Shown here: positions 8,614 through 17,887 of the stretch, one piece after another
Layout: every line of letters starts with the position of its first letter
How positions within the stretch are numbered: the stretch's first letter is position 1
NCBI GenBank assembly: GCA_958370325.1
Contig: CATXJW010000002.1
Span: forward strand, 27,482-91,481
Reading direction: 5' to 3'
From: an uncultured Collinsella sp.
GTDB lineage: Bacteria > Actinomycetota > Coriobacteriia > Coriobacteriales > Coriobacteriaceae
Length of the DNA stretch: 64,000 nucleotides
Made by a program: the position numbers and the translations under genes
The notes under the pieces: generated by a model
Database searches by the model: none
What the model saw: only the letters and a program-made list of their open reading frames with translations
Told to the model about the DNA's origin: nothing

Positions 8614-9058
8614 GGGTTCCAGTACTCATACGCCCTAGCTGGGCTCCTTGTTCGGAACGTGGTTCCGGAGCGAATTAGCACTCCAATGCCAGAGCGGCTG
8701 TGCCGGCCGCCCGTGAGCGATACCGCTCTTTCGAAGAGACATCAAATGGAGCTTGAGCAGCCCTGTCGCCAACAGTGCCCTCAACTGAAAACGCGTGCAA
8801 CAACCTCGATACCATGTGCTACGGTGTCTATGCGAGCTTAGTTAAGTGCGGCAGCTCGCAAAAACATTTCTACAGTGTTTGAGGAAATGCGCCGCACAGA
8901 GAGACATCGCGGCGAAACCGCATCACCGCGCGCCGTTCGGGAAGACGACCTGCAGCTGCCCGCCAGCCCAAGTCGGTAACAGGTCAGAGCCTAATGACAG
9001 CCAGGGCCAAATGCGGGCACAGCCACTTCACCAAAGACGAACGGAGACCTGAAATCAG
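8614..9058. other. 445-nt gap without a supported gene
   Basis: It holds only short ORFs with no recognisable similarity. A small GGAAC/GTTCC hairpin lies near 8655-8670. The 3' end supplies the leader and a GGAGA ribosome site for the plus-strand gene at 9059. The missing 5' end of wecB is not found here. Confidence 0.5.
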
Positions 9059-9844
9059 ATGATCGACCTGAGAGAGTACTATCTCGATAACATTTCAGAG
9101 AACGACTACTACTATCACTTTTTCTCACTTATCGAAGGCGTGAACAGAACTTACAACGTCTTCTACGGGAAGGATGAGACACAGGGATTCGAGTTCCTAG
9201 TCCACGACGAGATAGAAGCGATAGAGAAGTTCCGGCAGCTGTGTCAACCAGAAAACGAGCCGAATAGGAAAGAGGACAGGTGCTGGTTCTATGTCGTCGC
9301 CTACTATCTGAACGCACACGGCTATATCATCGATCAATTCCCCGACATACTGCGCAGGCCCCCGAAAGAACCATCCAGTTTTACATACGGGACAATCAGG
9401 GACAGAGCCATATCGCTTGGGCTCGACGATGATGGCACGGTACGCTGGGCGACCCGCCGCGCGATGGTTGCCGACATGACCTTCGTGCGCAAGGCGTCCT
9501 CGGTGGCAATCGGCGATAATCTGAACAAGAGGATCCAGCTCATCTCCGCAGGCAATTCGCGATTCGAGGAGATGGAGGACAACGAGAAGCTCAGGGAGAT
9601 CGCGAACCTGATCGAGAACCTGCTGAAAGAGAACGGGAAGTTCATACAACCTGACTACTCGAAGGCGACGCTTGGACTCGTCGACGACAATACGGTGAAG
9701 AGCTTCAGATACAAGATCCAGTGTTTCAGGCACTCGAGCAAGGAATCACTGGAAGAGAGAGCAAGGCTAACCGATGGACAAAAAAGGTTCCTGATCGACT
9801 TCGGCGTGACAATCTGCAAGGCAATTTACTCTCTCGTCGAATAG
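9059..9844 (+). CDS. Unrecognised 261-aa protein in the defence island
   Basis: This is the only plus-strand gene of the left half of the island. The protein is soluble and charged. The N-terminal half is rich in Tyr/Phe/Asp (MIDLREYYLDNISEND), and the C-terminal ~110 residues are mostly helical (EMEDNEKLREIANLIENLL; later RYKIQCFRHSSKE). No membrane segment or known catalytic motif is visible. The C-terminal part has the look of a HEPN-like four-helix bundle, but I see no R-x4-6-H motif. It is monocistronic, with gaps of 445 and 276 nt on its sides. It is a candidate single-gene defence protein by position only. Confidence 0.55.
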   Translation: MIDLREYYLDNISENDYYYHFFSLIEGVNRTYNVFYGKDETQGFEFLVHDEIEAIEKFRQLCQPENEPNRKEDRCWFYVVAYYLNAHGYIIDQFPDILRRPPKEPSSFTYGTIRDRAISLGLDDDGTVRWATRRAMVADMTFVRKASSVAIGDNLNKRIQLISAGNSRFEEMEDNEKLREIANLIENLLKENGKFIQPDYSKATLGLVDDNTVKSFRYKIQCFRHSSKESLEERARLTDGQKRFLIDFGVTICKAIYSLVE

Positions 9845-10120
9845 TGCCATTCGCGCCGCCTCTCCCGTTGTCAACGATAGCCGCAGCTCTTGTTTCCATG
9901 CGAATTAACAAAACGAAGACGAAATAATCAACCGAAGATGAGGAAAGTCATGTTCGCTTAAAAGCGGCTTAGAATTTCGCCATCATGTGTATTAGCCGAT
10001 TTAGGCCACGCGTATTGGGCTAATAAACCATTCGACCAATTAAGTTAATTGCTTTGTCACTGGCATGCGAGCAGTTTAATCAAGACGACAAGAGCGCGCT
10101 CAAATTGTTGCCTGCAGCAG

Positions 10121-10825
10121 CTAGCCAAGTATAGATACCATCCTGTTTCCAAATTCGGTCCTACGATAAACCCTTTCTTCTTTCTCGATATCGCCGGGAT
10201 CGTCGAAGGTGAGCGTCTCGTCTACTACGTCCCACTGCTGCCGATGGATATCCTCAATCAGCAATCCAAGTCCGGTTAATCGAAGCAGAACTTCTGTATC
10301 TTTGCCTCTGAGCGTCTGAAAAGTTTCCTTTTCTCGAAGCATCTCGTAGTCTCCAGGTAGAAATCTGTCCAGCGTCTCTGCGAACAAACGAAGATCGCCC
10401 CAGCTAATTTCTTTATCTAGATAGGCCTCATAAATCTTTGCTAGTCGCCGCGCTTTGTCCTCCTCAATGTATCTTTCGAGCAGGATAAGCAGGTACTCAA
10501 TATCGCGCTTCCTATTTGACTCTTCAAAGTATTGCTTGTACTTTTTCCTCGAGCCATTTTCAAAAGAGTCGCGGTTGAACTCATCGAGGAAACACGCATA
10601 CTTCTTCAGTAGGTGCGTATTGTGGATATTGTTTCCGATTTTATAGATGCTCACTGCGCTTGAGATGACGGGAATGTCCTTCAAGAACTCGTTTTGGAGA
10701 ATTTCGTCCAGACCAACCTCTGCGACATTCGAAATAAGTTCGAGAGAGTCGCTGCAAATAGTTGGCCTTGCGTCGTCTTGCAAGCGCGTTAGAACGGCCT
10801 TAGTTGATTCCCCCGTGTTTGCCAT
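10121..10825 (-). CDS. Unrecognised 234-aa helical protein
   Basis: The start at 10825 (MANTGEST) is preferred because AAAGG lies 8 nt upstream. An ATG five codons further up lacks a ribosome site. The protein has a short amphipathic or hydrophobic part (IPVISSAVSIYKIGN) and long charged helices (YLLILLERYIEEDKARRLAKI). The final third looks like a small winged-helix or DNA-binding-like tail. I recognise no family. It sits alone between the 261-aa gene and the Avs-like gene; an immunity, accessory or defence role would be guesswork. The flanking 9845-10120 and 10826-11098 intervals hold no supported gene. Confidence 0.55.
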   Translation of the reverse strand: MANTGESTKAVLTRLQDDARPTICSDSLELISNVAEVGLDEILQNEFLKDIPVISSAVSIYKIGNNIHNTHLLKKYACFLDEFNRDSFENGSRKKYKQYFEESNRKRDIEYLLILLERYIEEDKARRLAKIYEAYLDKEISWGDLRLFAETLDRFLPGDYEMLREKETFQTLRGKDTEVLLRLTGLGLLIEDIHRQQWDVVDETLTFDDPGDIEKEERVYRRTEFGNRMVSILG

Positions 10826-11098
10826 AAGATTACCTTTCATAATAATTTGCCAGTTTTAGCATGCGTTTGTACCGCCGCTTTCTACCCAGTTCACCTATAT
10901 TGCCTAGTTCGCAGTCATCCGAACATGGCGGCTCACTGCGACATGCTGCGGAACGTTGGTGGGACAGCGCTGGGACAAAAATCGAAACACAAGCGAAACT
11001 CGGACAGGTTGAGTTTCGATATCTATCCCAATGGTAAACGGGGTATGGTTTAGGCCGAAGCGCCTGAGACTTGTCCTAATTCTAGGTGTCAAAGTCGA

Positions 11099-14000
11099 TT
11101 ACTGCCTGTCGTGGAATAGCCCCCACTTTTCGTCTTCGATGTCTCCTTCAATTGATGACTTCACTTTTGACAGCCATTCTCTGTGTTTTAAATATGCAAC
11201 ACCTGCGGGCAGCCGAGCAGCAATCGAGTCAATCGCCTCAATCTCCTTGAGCTTTGCTGGAATAAAGCCTTTTTCAGGGGACCCGCTCATTGAAGATCGA
11301 CGGAGATCCAAATGGTTGATCGATATCCCGTCTTTATCGAGCGTCAGAATGAGGGTGATAGCCCTAACCCTCGCCTCGTCATTGCAATCGGACAAGGCCC
11401 AGCTTATTCTATCGAGACTATTTGCGTCGGCGATCCTTTCGCGGATGGTATATTCCAGGCGCTCCCAAAAAATATCGCTCGAGAGCGCATTTGCATCATG
11501 AACGGGAAACAAAAAGGCTATTTCATACCTGCCGAGTGGTTTGCTCAGCGCTTCATCGATCATTGCTTTCAGCAGATTCCAAGCGTGATCGTCCTGGACG
11601 GTCCAAAACGAGCTGATTCTTCGCAGGAGATCGTGCCTTTGTCGGTAGTCGAGGTTGGCAGCGTATTCCAAAAAACGGTCAATCATTGAACTGTCAAGGC
11701 GTAAAAGGCAGCGTAGGAAAGCGAGGTTATAGTCGAAAGAAGGGCGTCCTTCAAGTGCGAGAAAATACAGGTTGACAGCCGGTGAGGGATTGGATCCGAA
11801 GTACGAATCTAGAGCGGAGACGCGCTTTTCGTCTCCGCAGTTGCCGAAAAACCGCCAAACCTCATCATTGTGTGTATGTTCGGAAAACCTAAAAGCATAT
11901 TTGAGCATATAGCCAGGATGCTTTGGCTCGACTATCTCCAAATCTTCCAAGCAGAGATGCGTTCTGCCGTCATCGAGTCTTGCGAGGATCTCGTCGAGCT
12001 CCTCCTTGTCGGGCCCGCTCTTTATTGCTAGCAAATCAAGATAGTCAAACAGGGCCGGATGGTCACTCACGTCGAGCACCGCGCCCAGCTCGTTTCTAAG
12101 GACCCTCCTGCCGATGGCTTCAGCAAGGTAATCAAGTGCTTCATACGGAACGGGGATCGTCGAGGGCAACGATGCGATATTGCGTGCGATTATGCTTGAA
12201 GCGGTATCTGGGGTCCTTTTGGCAATTTCCAGAAGGACTTTTCCGATAGCCCTGCCCGACTCCCACTCTTTACCGGAAATCTCATAATCTTCGGCCAGCT
12301 TTCCCAGGGCTTCGGTCAGTCGTTCTAGCGGTAACTCTTCCGCGGATATTCTAGGTTCTTTCTCTTCGAGAGACCAAGAGTTCTCCAAGCCAAGCGCGTC
12401 GAATGTGCTCTGGCGGAACCCATCGAGGCTCAGAGGGGAGTTCTGCGCGCATGTTTCGTAAATCTGGTTGATGCTTAAGCCGCATGAAAGATCGGTTGTC
12501 GAGTCTTCGCTTATATATTTGGGGAATAGCTCTTCGATCCTCGAGAGCACCGAATGCATGTTTTCTGCGTGCTCCGCTTCAGGTTCTTTGCCATAGAACG
12601 AGAAGTGCTGCCGAAAGGTGGATTTAACTTGCCTGCTGAATTCGGTTTCGACTAGAACGGAGAGCGCCCGGAAGCAATGGGCGTGGAGCTCGGCCAACTC
12701 TGATGTGAAACTGAAGGTCAGGGTGTTGTATGTGTACGTTATGCCATTTTGCCAAACGCGCTGGGCCCTTGAAGAGAGGTATGAACTCGTCAAGACGATC
12801 AGACATGCTGCAACATTACGGGAATGCGATTGTTGATATTTTTGAGCGAGGGCATCGAGTTTGCTGTTTTCCAAATCGAATCCCGTACGATCGAGATCAT
12901 AAGCGAAAGCACCGTCTGGTCCGCATGCCCAGTTGTACTCGGCCGCTCGCTCGGTGCCTCTTTCTACACACGTCACGAACAACTCTAAGGCTGTTTGCGA
13001 ATACTCGCTCGAGCTCATCAGGGATACGGAAATATGCAGGGGCATAGATCCGTCGGATGTCGAATTCATGCCGAGAATATCTTCCGATACGTCAGCGCAA
13101 GCAGCGCTTTCGATGCGGTTTGAGGCAAAGGCGAGCGCCTGTATGGGAAGGAGTTGATTGAATGTGATTATGAACTGATCGGCAATTCGCGCATCCCGAT
13201 TCTTAATTTCATCCCAAGCTTTCCCGCATTCCCTTCGAAGGTAGTCGTACACGCTCGCACTTCCGCACACTTCAGCCATTGACTTGGCGGCTTTGAGATA
13301 CGGCGCGTTCGGCATTTCTGCGGTATGCAGAATGAAATCCGCAAAACTGCCGTTCCCTTCTTTTGCGAAGTGGCGGCATATCAAGAAGTCACGAAGATTC
13401 TGCTCTTCCATTCTTATGGCTAGCACGCCACCAGCGGAGGTAAGGATCGTGACGATTTCCTGGTCGTTCAATCTGGATGCAAAATCCCGAATCTCGGCAT
13501 CGTCGTACTCCAGGCCCAAGAGTTCCTCGTAACAAGGGTCTCCTTCAATAAGATCGCAGCAATCGTAGATTGCAAGGACCTCTACGAGACGCTGCTCCCT
13601 GCTGGAGTACCCAGCTAAGTCGGAATTCATATAGATGTTCAGAAGATCGTATGGCTCTTGGATGGCTTCGAAATTGCCGTCTGCTATGGGGCTTGCTGCC
13701 ATGATAGCCAAGCGCAGGTTTCCGTTTGCGATTGCCGATACTCTCTCCCTCAGTGCTAGGTTTTTTATGTTGTATTCGGTCTCGAGTATCGCTTCAATGT
13801 TTTCCGCGGTTAGAGGCTCCAGCTCTATTTCTTTGAAATTTAGATAGCTGCCGATTTTCGCGGTCAACTCGCTTCGGTGCACCTTCCTGCAGGTGAGGAC
13901 AATCTTTAGCTTTTTGTTTTCCAAGCAGATTCCCAGCAAGTGCTCAAGTGACAGGTTGCCGTTTGCATCATCGACCAGAAGGATAATGTTTTCCGACTCC

Positions 14001-14131
14001 GACAAAATCAGCTCAATATCATCGTCGAGATGCGACGAATACCTAGAGTCCAAGATCAGAAGATCCCAGTGATGCCGATTGCTGAATGAGAGGCATGCGT
14101 CGAGGGCGATTTTGGTTTTCCCCGATCCAGA
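11099..14131 (-). pseudogene. STAND NTPase and repeat half of an Avs-like defence protein, cut off by an amber codon
   Basis: The reading frame continues directly from the nuclease half (14132-14755) through a TAG at 14132-14134. Just after the stop comes SGSGKTKIALDACL, the rest of a Walker A motif. Then come ILLVDDANG (Walker B-like), VLTCRK (sensor-like) and a winged-helix region. After that ~600 residues of helical repeats resemble TPR-like sensor domains. Together the two halves make 1219 codons, a usual size for Avs proteins, which recognise phage proteins and activate an N-terminal effector. No ATG with a ribosome site precedes the P-loop, so this half is unlikely to be made alone. The assignment to Avs is from architecture. 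Confidence 0.7.
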
Positions 14132-14755
14132 CTACCCCTGAATCACTACTGCCCTACTTTGCTCTATCGATTCGATGATGCCTGAAAACTCGGAATCCCT
14201 GTGCATGAGGGGCTTCGACAGGTCGGTTGTGAAACGGCCGTTCAGGCTTCGCTCGATGAAGCGGTCTGGGGCGATGAATGACCCCTTTCCGAGCGGAATG
14301 CCCAAAACCGTATGCGCTAGCGCAGGGAATTTTCTATCAAGGTCGCTCGCAATTGTCTCTGGCCCGATTATTTCTATCCGTGGATCGATGGCGCGGACTT
14401 CCTCGAGTACCAGAGGTGAAAGGCGAAAGTATGTGTGGCACAGGATGATTCGATCTATGAGTTGCGGATCGATGCCGGTTTTGCTCCTGTCGAGGCAGTC
14501 TATAGCATCATTTAGCAGCTTATTGCGGATGTCGGATTTAGAGGTTGTGTATGCCGCGAAGATGTAGTGTCCATTCTCTCCTACGGAGTACATATCTGGC
14601 ACTCCGGTCGTAGTTTTATCCGTGCCGCATTGGGATCCCAATTCAATGATGTTGTTAAGCGAATATCTCCTATATAGATACTGATTTGCTAGTGTTTGAA
14701 AACGCCCGCCTTCGATCTGCCTTAGCTCTTCTTGGATCTGATTTATATGGGACAT
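14132..14755 (-). CDS. Mrr-like nuclease half of a split Avs-like protein
   Basis: The 207 codons run from ATG 14755 to a TAG at 14132-14134. The N-terminus (GGRFQTLANQYL, GSQCGTDKTTTGVPDMY, YIFAAYTTSK) follows the pattern of PD-(D/E)xK restriction-like domains found at the front of Avs/STAND proteins. PD and the final K are present; the position where an acidic residue is expected before YTT is Ala, so activity is uncertain. The protein ends in AVVIQG, exactly where GxSGSGKT should begin. The stop is in frame with the downstream half, so one base change separates this from a full-length protein. Confidence 0.7.
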   Translation of the reverse strand: MSHINQIQEELRQIEGGRFQTLANQYLYRRYSLNNIIELGSQCGTDKTTTGVPDMYSVGENGHYIFAAYTTSKSDIRNKLLNDAIDCLDRSKTGIDPQLIDRIILCHTYFRLSPLVLEEVRAIDPRIEIIGPETIASDLDRKFPALAHTVLGIPLGKGSFIAPDRFIERSLNGRFTTDLSKPLMHRDSEFSGIIESIEQSRAVVIQG

Positions 14756-14796
14756 TTTGCTCCTCGCGGTAAATTCGCCTTTTGATTTCTCTTTTC

Positions 14797-15089
14797 TTAC
14801 TCTAGTCCACCTAGCTCAGCAAGTCTTGCACGCTCGAGGGCCGAGTCGAAGACGTCCTCGAAGTCGAGCCCCGCCGCATAGGGAGATCCGGCGACAATGA
14901 CTGGGATAAAAAACTCTAATCAAGGCCAGAATCTTTAATAGCATGCTGTTTTACCACAGACGGCAGAATCTGGCTTGAACAGTTAATTATAGCCCCCGAC
15001 AGAAAGAGCGGTGCTTCCTCGCTATCGTCTCCGCGCTCGAGAAGCAGAATCGCAAGGCAACCGAGGTGGTCGAGGAGTGCGGTGGGTTG
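14797..15089 (-). pseudogene. Two short C-terminal coding remnants, unidentified
   Basis: Inside the 14756-15188 gap, minus-strand frames look coding but lack starts. Positions 14916-15089 encode a 57-residue tail (ALLDHLGCLAILLLERGDD..., ending SGLD). In another frame 14797-14919 encodes a 40-residue tail (PVIVAGSPYAAGLDFEDVF...). The first stop nearly abuts the second segment, as if two adjacent genes were each left with only their 3' ends. I recognise neither. Confidence 0.3.
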
Positions 15090-15188
15090 TTACCGTCAAT
15101 GGGAATTCGGTCAACGCCAACCATCAATCATGCCGTATTATTCAGAGTTAGAATTTTCGCCCCACGATACTAAGCCGGTGACCATCCA

Positions 15189-15761
15189 ATGATATTTGGC
15201 ATCGATATAGACACCGCCAATCTGATTGTCCAAGCATTCATCGGAGCCGCTACCTTGGGGACCTTGATTGCCGCATTCTGTCAAAACAACCAGACCAAAA
15301 GAAACAGGGAGGACGATATCAAGCGGCATCAGCCATCCCGCATATCGGCATGGTACGAAGAAGGTCGAAACCGAATCGATCAGCCCGATGACAACCGATT
15401 CTTCTGGCAGTTCGTCGTGCTTCGAAACGAAAGCGAGTCCCCCGTCTACGACGCAATCGTCACCTGCGTCGGGATTAGCGGAGCCGGCCCTTCTTTCAAA
15501 GGAGAGGACAACGGTCCCGCTTTTCCCGACCGCGTCTGCGTCGGCACGCTTCCTCCTGGAGCATGGTACATATGGCTCCCAACGGGAGGGCACGGAATGG
15601 GAGTGCGCACGGCGCCCGAAACGGCTTTCGTCGACGCGAATGGGATTCCATGGGTTCGGCGAGGCAACGGAAGGCTCGAGGAGATCTCTATGGAGCCGAC
15701 CTCGTTCTACAGGCTGCCCCTCCCCTTGTCCTGGCACGGATGCAAGAAGCTGACCGAGTAG
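15189..15761 (+). CDS. Unrecognised protein with one N-terminal membrane helix
   Basis: This 190-residue protein has a hydrophobic helix at ~10-30 (LIVQAFIGAATLGTLIAAF), then a basic stretch and a soluble beta-rich domain. The domain contains FWQFVVLRNES and the block FVDANGIPWVRRGNGRLEEI, a pattern of F-x-D-x-x-G-x-x-W-x-R that recurs in small actinobacterial membrane-anchored proteins of unknown role. The ribosome site is weak. Its last 55 nt overlap the end of a convergent minus-strand gene. Confidence 0.6.
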   Translation: MIFGIDIDTANLIVQAFIGAATLGTLIAAFCQNNQTKRNREDDIKRHQPSRISAWYEEGRNRIDQPDDNRFFWQFVVLRNESESPVYDAIVTCVGISGAGPSFKGEDNGPAFPDRVCVGTLPPGAWYIWLPTGGHGMGVRTAPETAFVDANGIPWVRRGNGRLEEISMEPTSFYRLPLPLSWHGCKKLTE

Positions 15762-16060
15762 AAGTCGTCGACGCCGTACGCGTAGCCCTCGAAGGGCGCC
15801 TCGTCCAGGCCGCGCCAGCCGGCGGCGGCGCGATAGTCCGCGATCTCGTCGGCAAGGGCCCTCGCCATAAGCACGACGTGCTCGACCGCAAACCCGTTAT
15901 TCGACTTCTCTGGGTGCTTCTTGACGTGGTCGCTGGAAAAGTAGCCCAACGAGATTTCGCTCACGGGTCCGTCGCCGTTGGCGAACGCGGCCACATTGAC
16001 CGTCTTGCGCCTGAAGAGGGTATCGAGTGCCTTGGTGAGGGGCTCGGCGGTGGACAGCAT
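15707..16060 (-). CDS. Small hypothetical protein (117 aa)
   Basis: The ATG at 16060 has a clear GGGAGG ribosome site 7 nt upstream. The product is soluble with balanced composition (LTKALDTLFRRKTVNVAAFANGDGP, HVVLMARALADEI) and no known motif. The longer plus-strand ORF opposite it has the skewed Arg/Ala composition of a shadow. The gene converges on and overlaps the 3' end of the plus-strand membrane protein, so transcription of one may interfere with the other. Confidence 0.5.
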   Translation of the reverse strand: MLSTAEPLTKALDTLFRRKTVNVAAFANGDGPVSEISLGYFSSDHVKKHPEKSNNGFAVEHVVLMARALADEIADYRAAAGWRGLDEAPFEGYAYGVDDFYSVSFLHPCQDKGRGSL

Positions 16061-16218
16061 GGCGGGGCCTCCCTACGTACGAGGGAGATTGAATTGAGGG
16101 TTTGATGCTACTGTCCGCTACTGCCCGCGGCACTCAGCAAGCCAGCCGAATGCCGCGGTCTCCCGAGACTAGCGGAGCCGCCCTTATTGCTAACACTGCC
16201 AAAGCAAGCCCCACTTCG

Positions 16219-16743
16219 TCAGTAACTTGGACGGGTGTCCCAGCAGCAGCGCGTGGCACCTAGAAGCGCTGTTCCCAGCAGGAATAGCGCTAAGGAGGCG
16301 GCGATCCAGTTGCTGTCGGCGGTCTTGGGGAGCGTGGCGGCGGCGCTAGCAGTCTTGGCCCTGGATGGCGTGGACGCCGTGGTCTTGGTAACTGTCGTCT
16401 TGCTTGTCGTGGTCGTCTTGGGCGTCGCAGTCGCGGGCCTAGGGACGGGATCCGTCGCGGACCCGGCGCCGGGCCGCTCAACGGTTGGGCCGGCGCCACC
16501 GGCCGGCTCGCCCGCGCCACCGGGCACCTCGCGCCCGTCGGCCTCCCCCGCCGGCGCCGCGGCGCCCTCGGACTCGATCACCACATGCGGCGCCATGGCC
16601 CCTGGGGCATCCACCACCCCGCCGGCGCCGAAGGCCCCGCCCACTGGCGTCACAAATCGCGCGGACATAAGCGACCCGCCCGTGCATGCGACGCCGCCAT
16701 CGGCACCGGCCGCATCGAGCCGCGAGGCGTCGACGGACAGCCC
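16219..16743 (-). pseudogene. C-terminal fragment of an LPKTAD surface protein (duplicate of 17888-19000)
   Basis: It is nearly the same at the protein level as the last ~180 residues of the intact gene at 17888-19000. The shared stretch includes SVDAS-LDA-G-DGGVAC, FVTP-GGAFGAGGVVD, the Thr/Pro/Lys-rich wall-spanning stretch and LPKTADSNW followed by a hydrophobic helix. The signal peptide and the N-terminal half are missing. After the membrane helix the positively charged tail is replaced by unrelated residues. It ends at a sharp junction with an AbiEii remnant on the other strand (about 16743-16763). This is a decayed duplicate. Confidence 0.75.
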
Positions 16744-16762
16744 GCGCCCGGCCGGGCCGACG

Positions 16763-16950
16763 CGCTTCGATCGCGCCGCCAAGAAGGCGATACGGGAGTC
16801 GGGTCGGGTGGCCGGTAACGCCTATCGTTAGATGCTGCGCGACCGGTTCCTCTGCCGCGTGTTCGCCGGCGTCGGGGAGCGGTTCGTGCTCAAAGGCGGC
16901 AGCGGCCCTCTGGCCCGCATACCCGACGCGAGAAAGACGCGCGACCTTTT
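16763..16950 (+). pseudogene. abiEii: AbiEii-type nucleotidyltransferase toxin remnant
   Basis: The plus strand encodes RFDRAAKKAIRESGRVAGNAYR, an in-frame TAG (16829-16831), then MLRDRFLCRVF, ERFVLKGGSG, LARIPDAR and TRDLL. The blocks LRDRFL and F-VLKGGS-LARIPDAR-TRD are the start of the AbiEii/AbiGii nucleotidyltransferase family, where GGS is the nucleotide-binding motif. Everything after TRD is lost, at the border with the Abi_2 gene, and the partner antitoxin (AbiEi) is absent. It is non-functional. Confidence 0.7.
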
Positions 16951-16971
16951 GACCAGGGAGCAAATTGCGAT

Positions 16972-17652
16972 TCACTTGTCGTCTTCCGGTCTAGGAACAC
17001 CGAGGTCAGAGTTGTAGAGCACCTCGCCCAGCCTTTGGCTCTCGGCGGCGTAGCCCCCGACAAGGGACGCGAGCTCGGACTTGAAGGAGCTGATCGTCTC
17101 GGAGTCGAGGATGAGAGCCAGCTTGGCCACCATTGTCGAGAAGTCCTCGTCCCTCACGGGCCCGACCCTGGCGCACCAAAGCCGCTCGTCGCGGGCGCAG
17201 ATGTTGCGGAAGTCCACGAGGGTGCGCAGGGCGATGAGCCCGGCCAGGTCCTCGTCGTAATGGCTCGGCCCCACCATGTAGTCCTTGGCATCGGTGTAGT
17301 TGGCGATTTTCAGGTAGGCATCGAGCTCCCGATAGGCCTCCAAAAAGGTGTAGGCGGCGACCGAGCGCACGCGGGCCTCCGCCTTGAGGAGGTACTTGAA
17401 GGTAAGGTTGCGCAGGTCGCGGTCGAAGAGGAAAAGGCCGTAGAGGTCTCCGAATCCCGTTCCCTCGGCGTAGACGTCGTGACCCGCCTCGGCGCTGGCC
17501 TCCTTGTCGAGGAACGGCTCCTTGTACCCGTTGACAACGCAATAGTAGTCCTCGCCGAGGAGGGCGTAGGCGGCGTACTCCGGCATGGAGAGCCCCCTGG
17601 ACTCGAGGATGGCCACCTGCTCTTCGAGGGTCTTGAACGGCTTGCGGGCCAT
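16972..17652 (-). CDS. Abi_2 (AbiD/AbiF) abortive infection protein with altered HEPN motif
   Basis: This is a 226-residue protein. I place the start at 17652 (MARKPFKTLEEQ) because GAGAGGAG lies just upstream; the 28 codons before it are unsupported. Family blocks are present: KTLEEQVAILESRGL, YYCVVNGYKEPFL, GTGFGDLYGLFLFDRDLRNLTFKYLLKAE and FRNICARDERLW. Abi_2 proteins are HEPN-type and normally carry RN-x-C-A-H-x-ER. Here the His of the R-x4-H motif is Arg (codon CGC instead of CAC). If that motif is catalytic, the protein may be inactive or may have drifted in function. It lies beside an AbiEii remnant. Confidence 0.8.
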   Translation of the reverse strand: MARKPFKTLEEQVAILESRGLSMPEYAAYALLGEDYYCVVNGYKEPFLDKEASAEAGHDVYAEGTGFGDLYGLFLFDRDLRNLTFKYLLKAEARVRSVAAYTFLEAYRELDAYLKIANYTDAKDYMVGPSHYDEDLAGLIALRTLVDFRNICARDERLWCARVGPVRDEDFSTMVAKLALILDSETISSFKSELASLVGGYAAESQRLGEVLYNSDLGVPRPEDDK

Positions 17653-17887
17653 GCCGGCTCCTCTCTGAAATGAGAGAAGGCCGCCCGCCTCGTGGCGAAC
17701 GACCTTCCTCAGTCTTGGGCTCCGTAGAGTACCCAAGCCGTATCAGTGTATTCGTGCAAGTACCACATGCTCGGCCGTCCGTCAAGCTTGCCGGGGCTTT
17801 CTCGCCTTTCTTGTGCGCCGCGTGCGCCCCTACTTTGCGGCATACACGTCGCAATTGCCCCTACCTAGAAAGTGCATGGCAGCTCGG

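Noticed and set aside
10040..10132. Plus-strand tail (CEQFNQDDKSALKLLPAAASQV) that looks protein-like
   Set aside because: It has no start and only ~35 codons between stops, partly antisense to the 234-aa gene; too little to call a remnant.
10841..11098. Short inverted repeat GAAACTC/GAGTTTC and a small minus ORF
   Set aside because: A 7-bp match in 258 nt is weak and the ORF shows no similarity I can name.
17006..17854. 282-codon minus-strand frame overlapping the Abi_2 gene
   Set aside because: It is a frame-shifted shadow of the Abi_2 coding sequence with Arg/Gly/Pro-rich composition.
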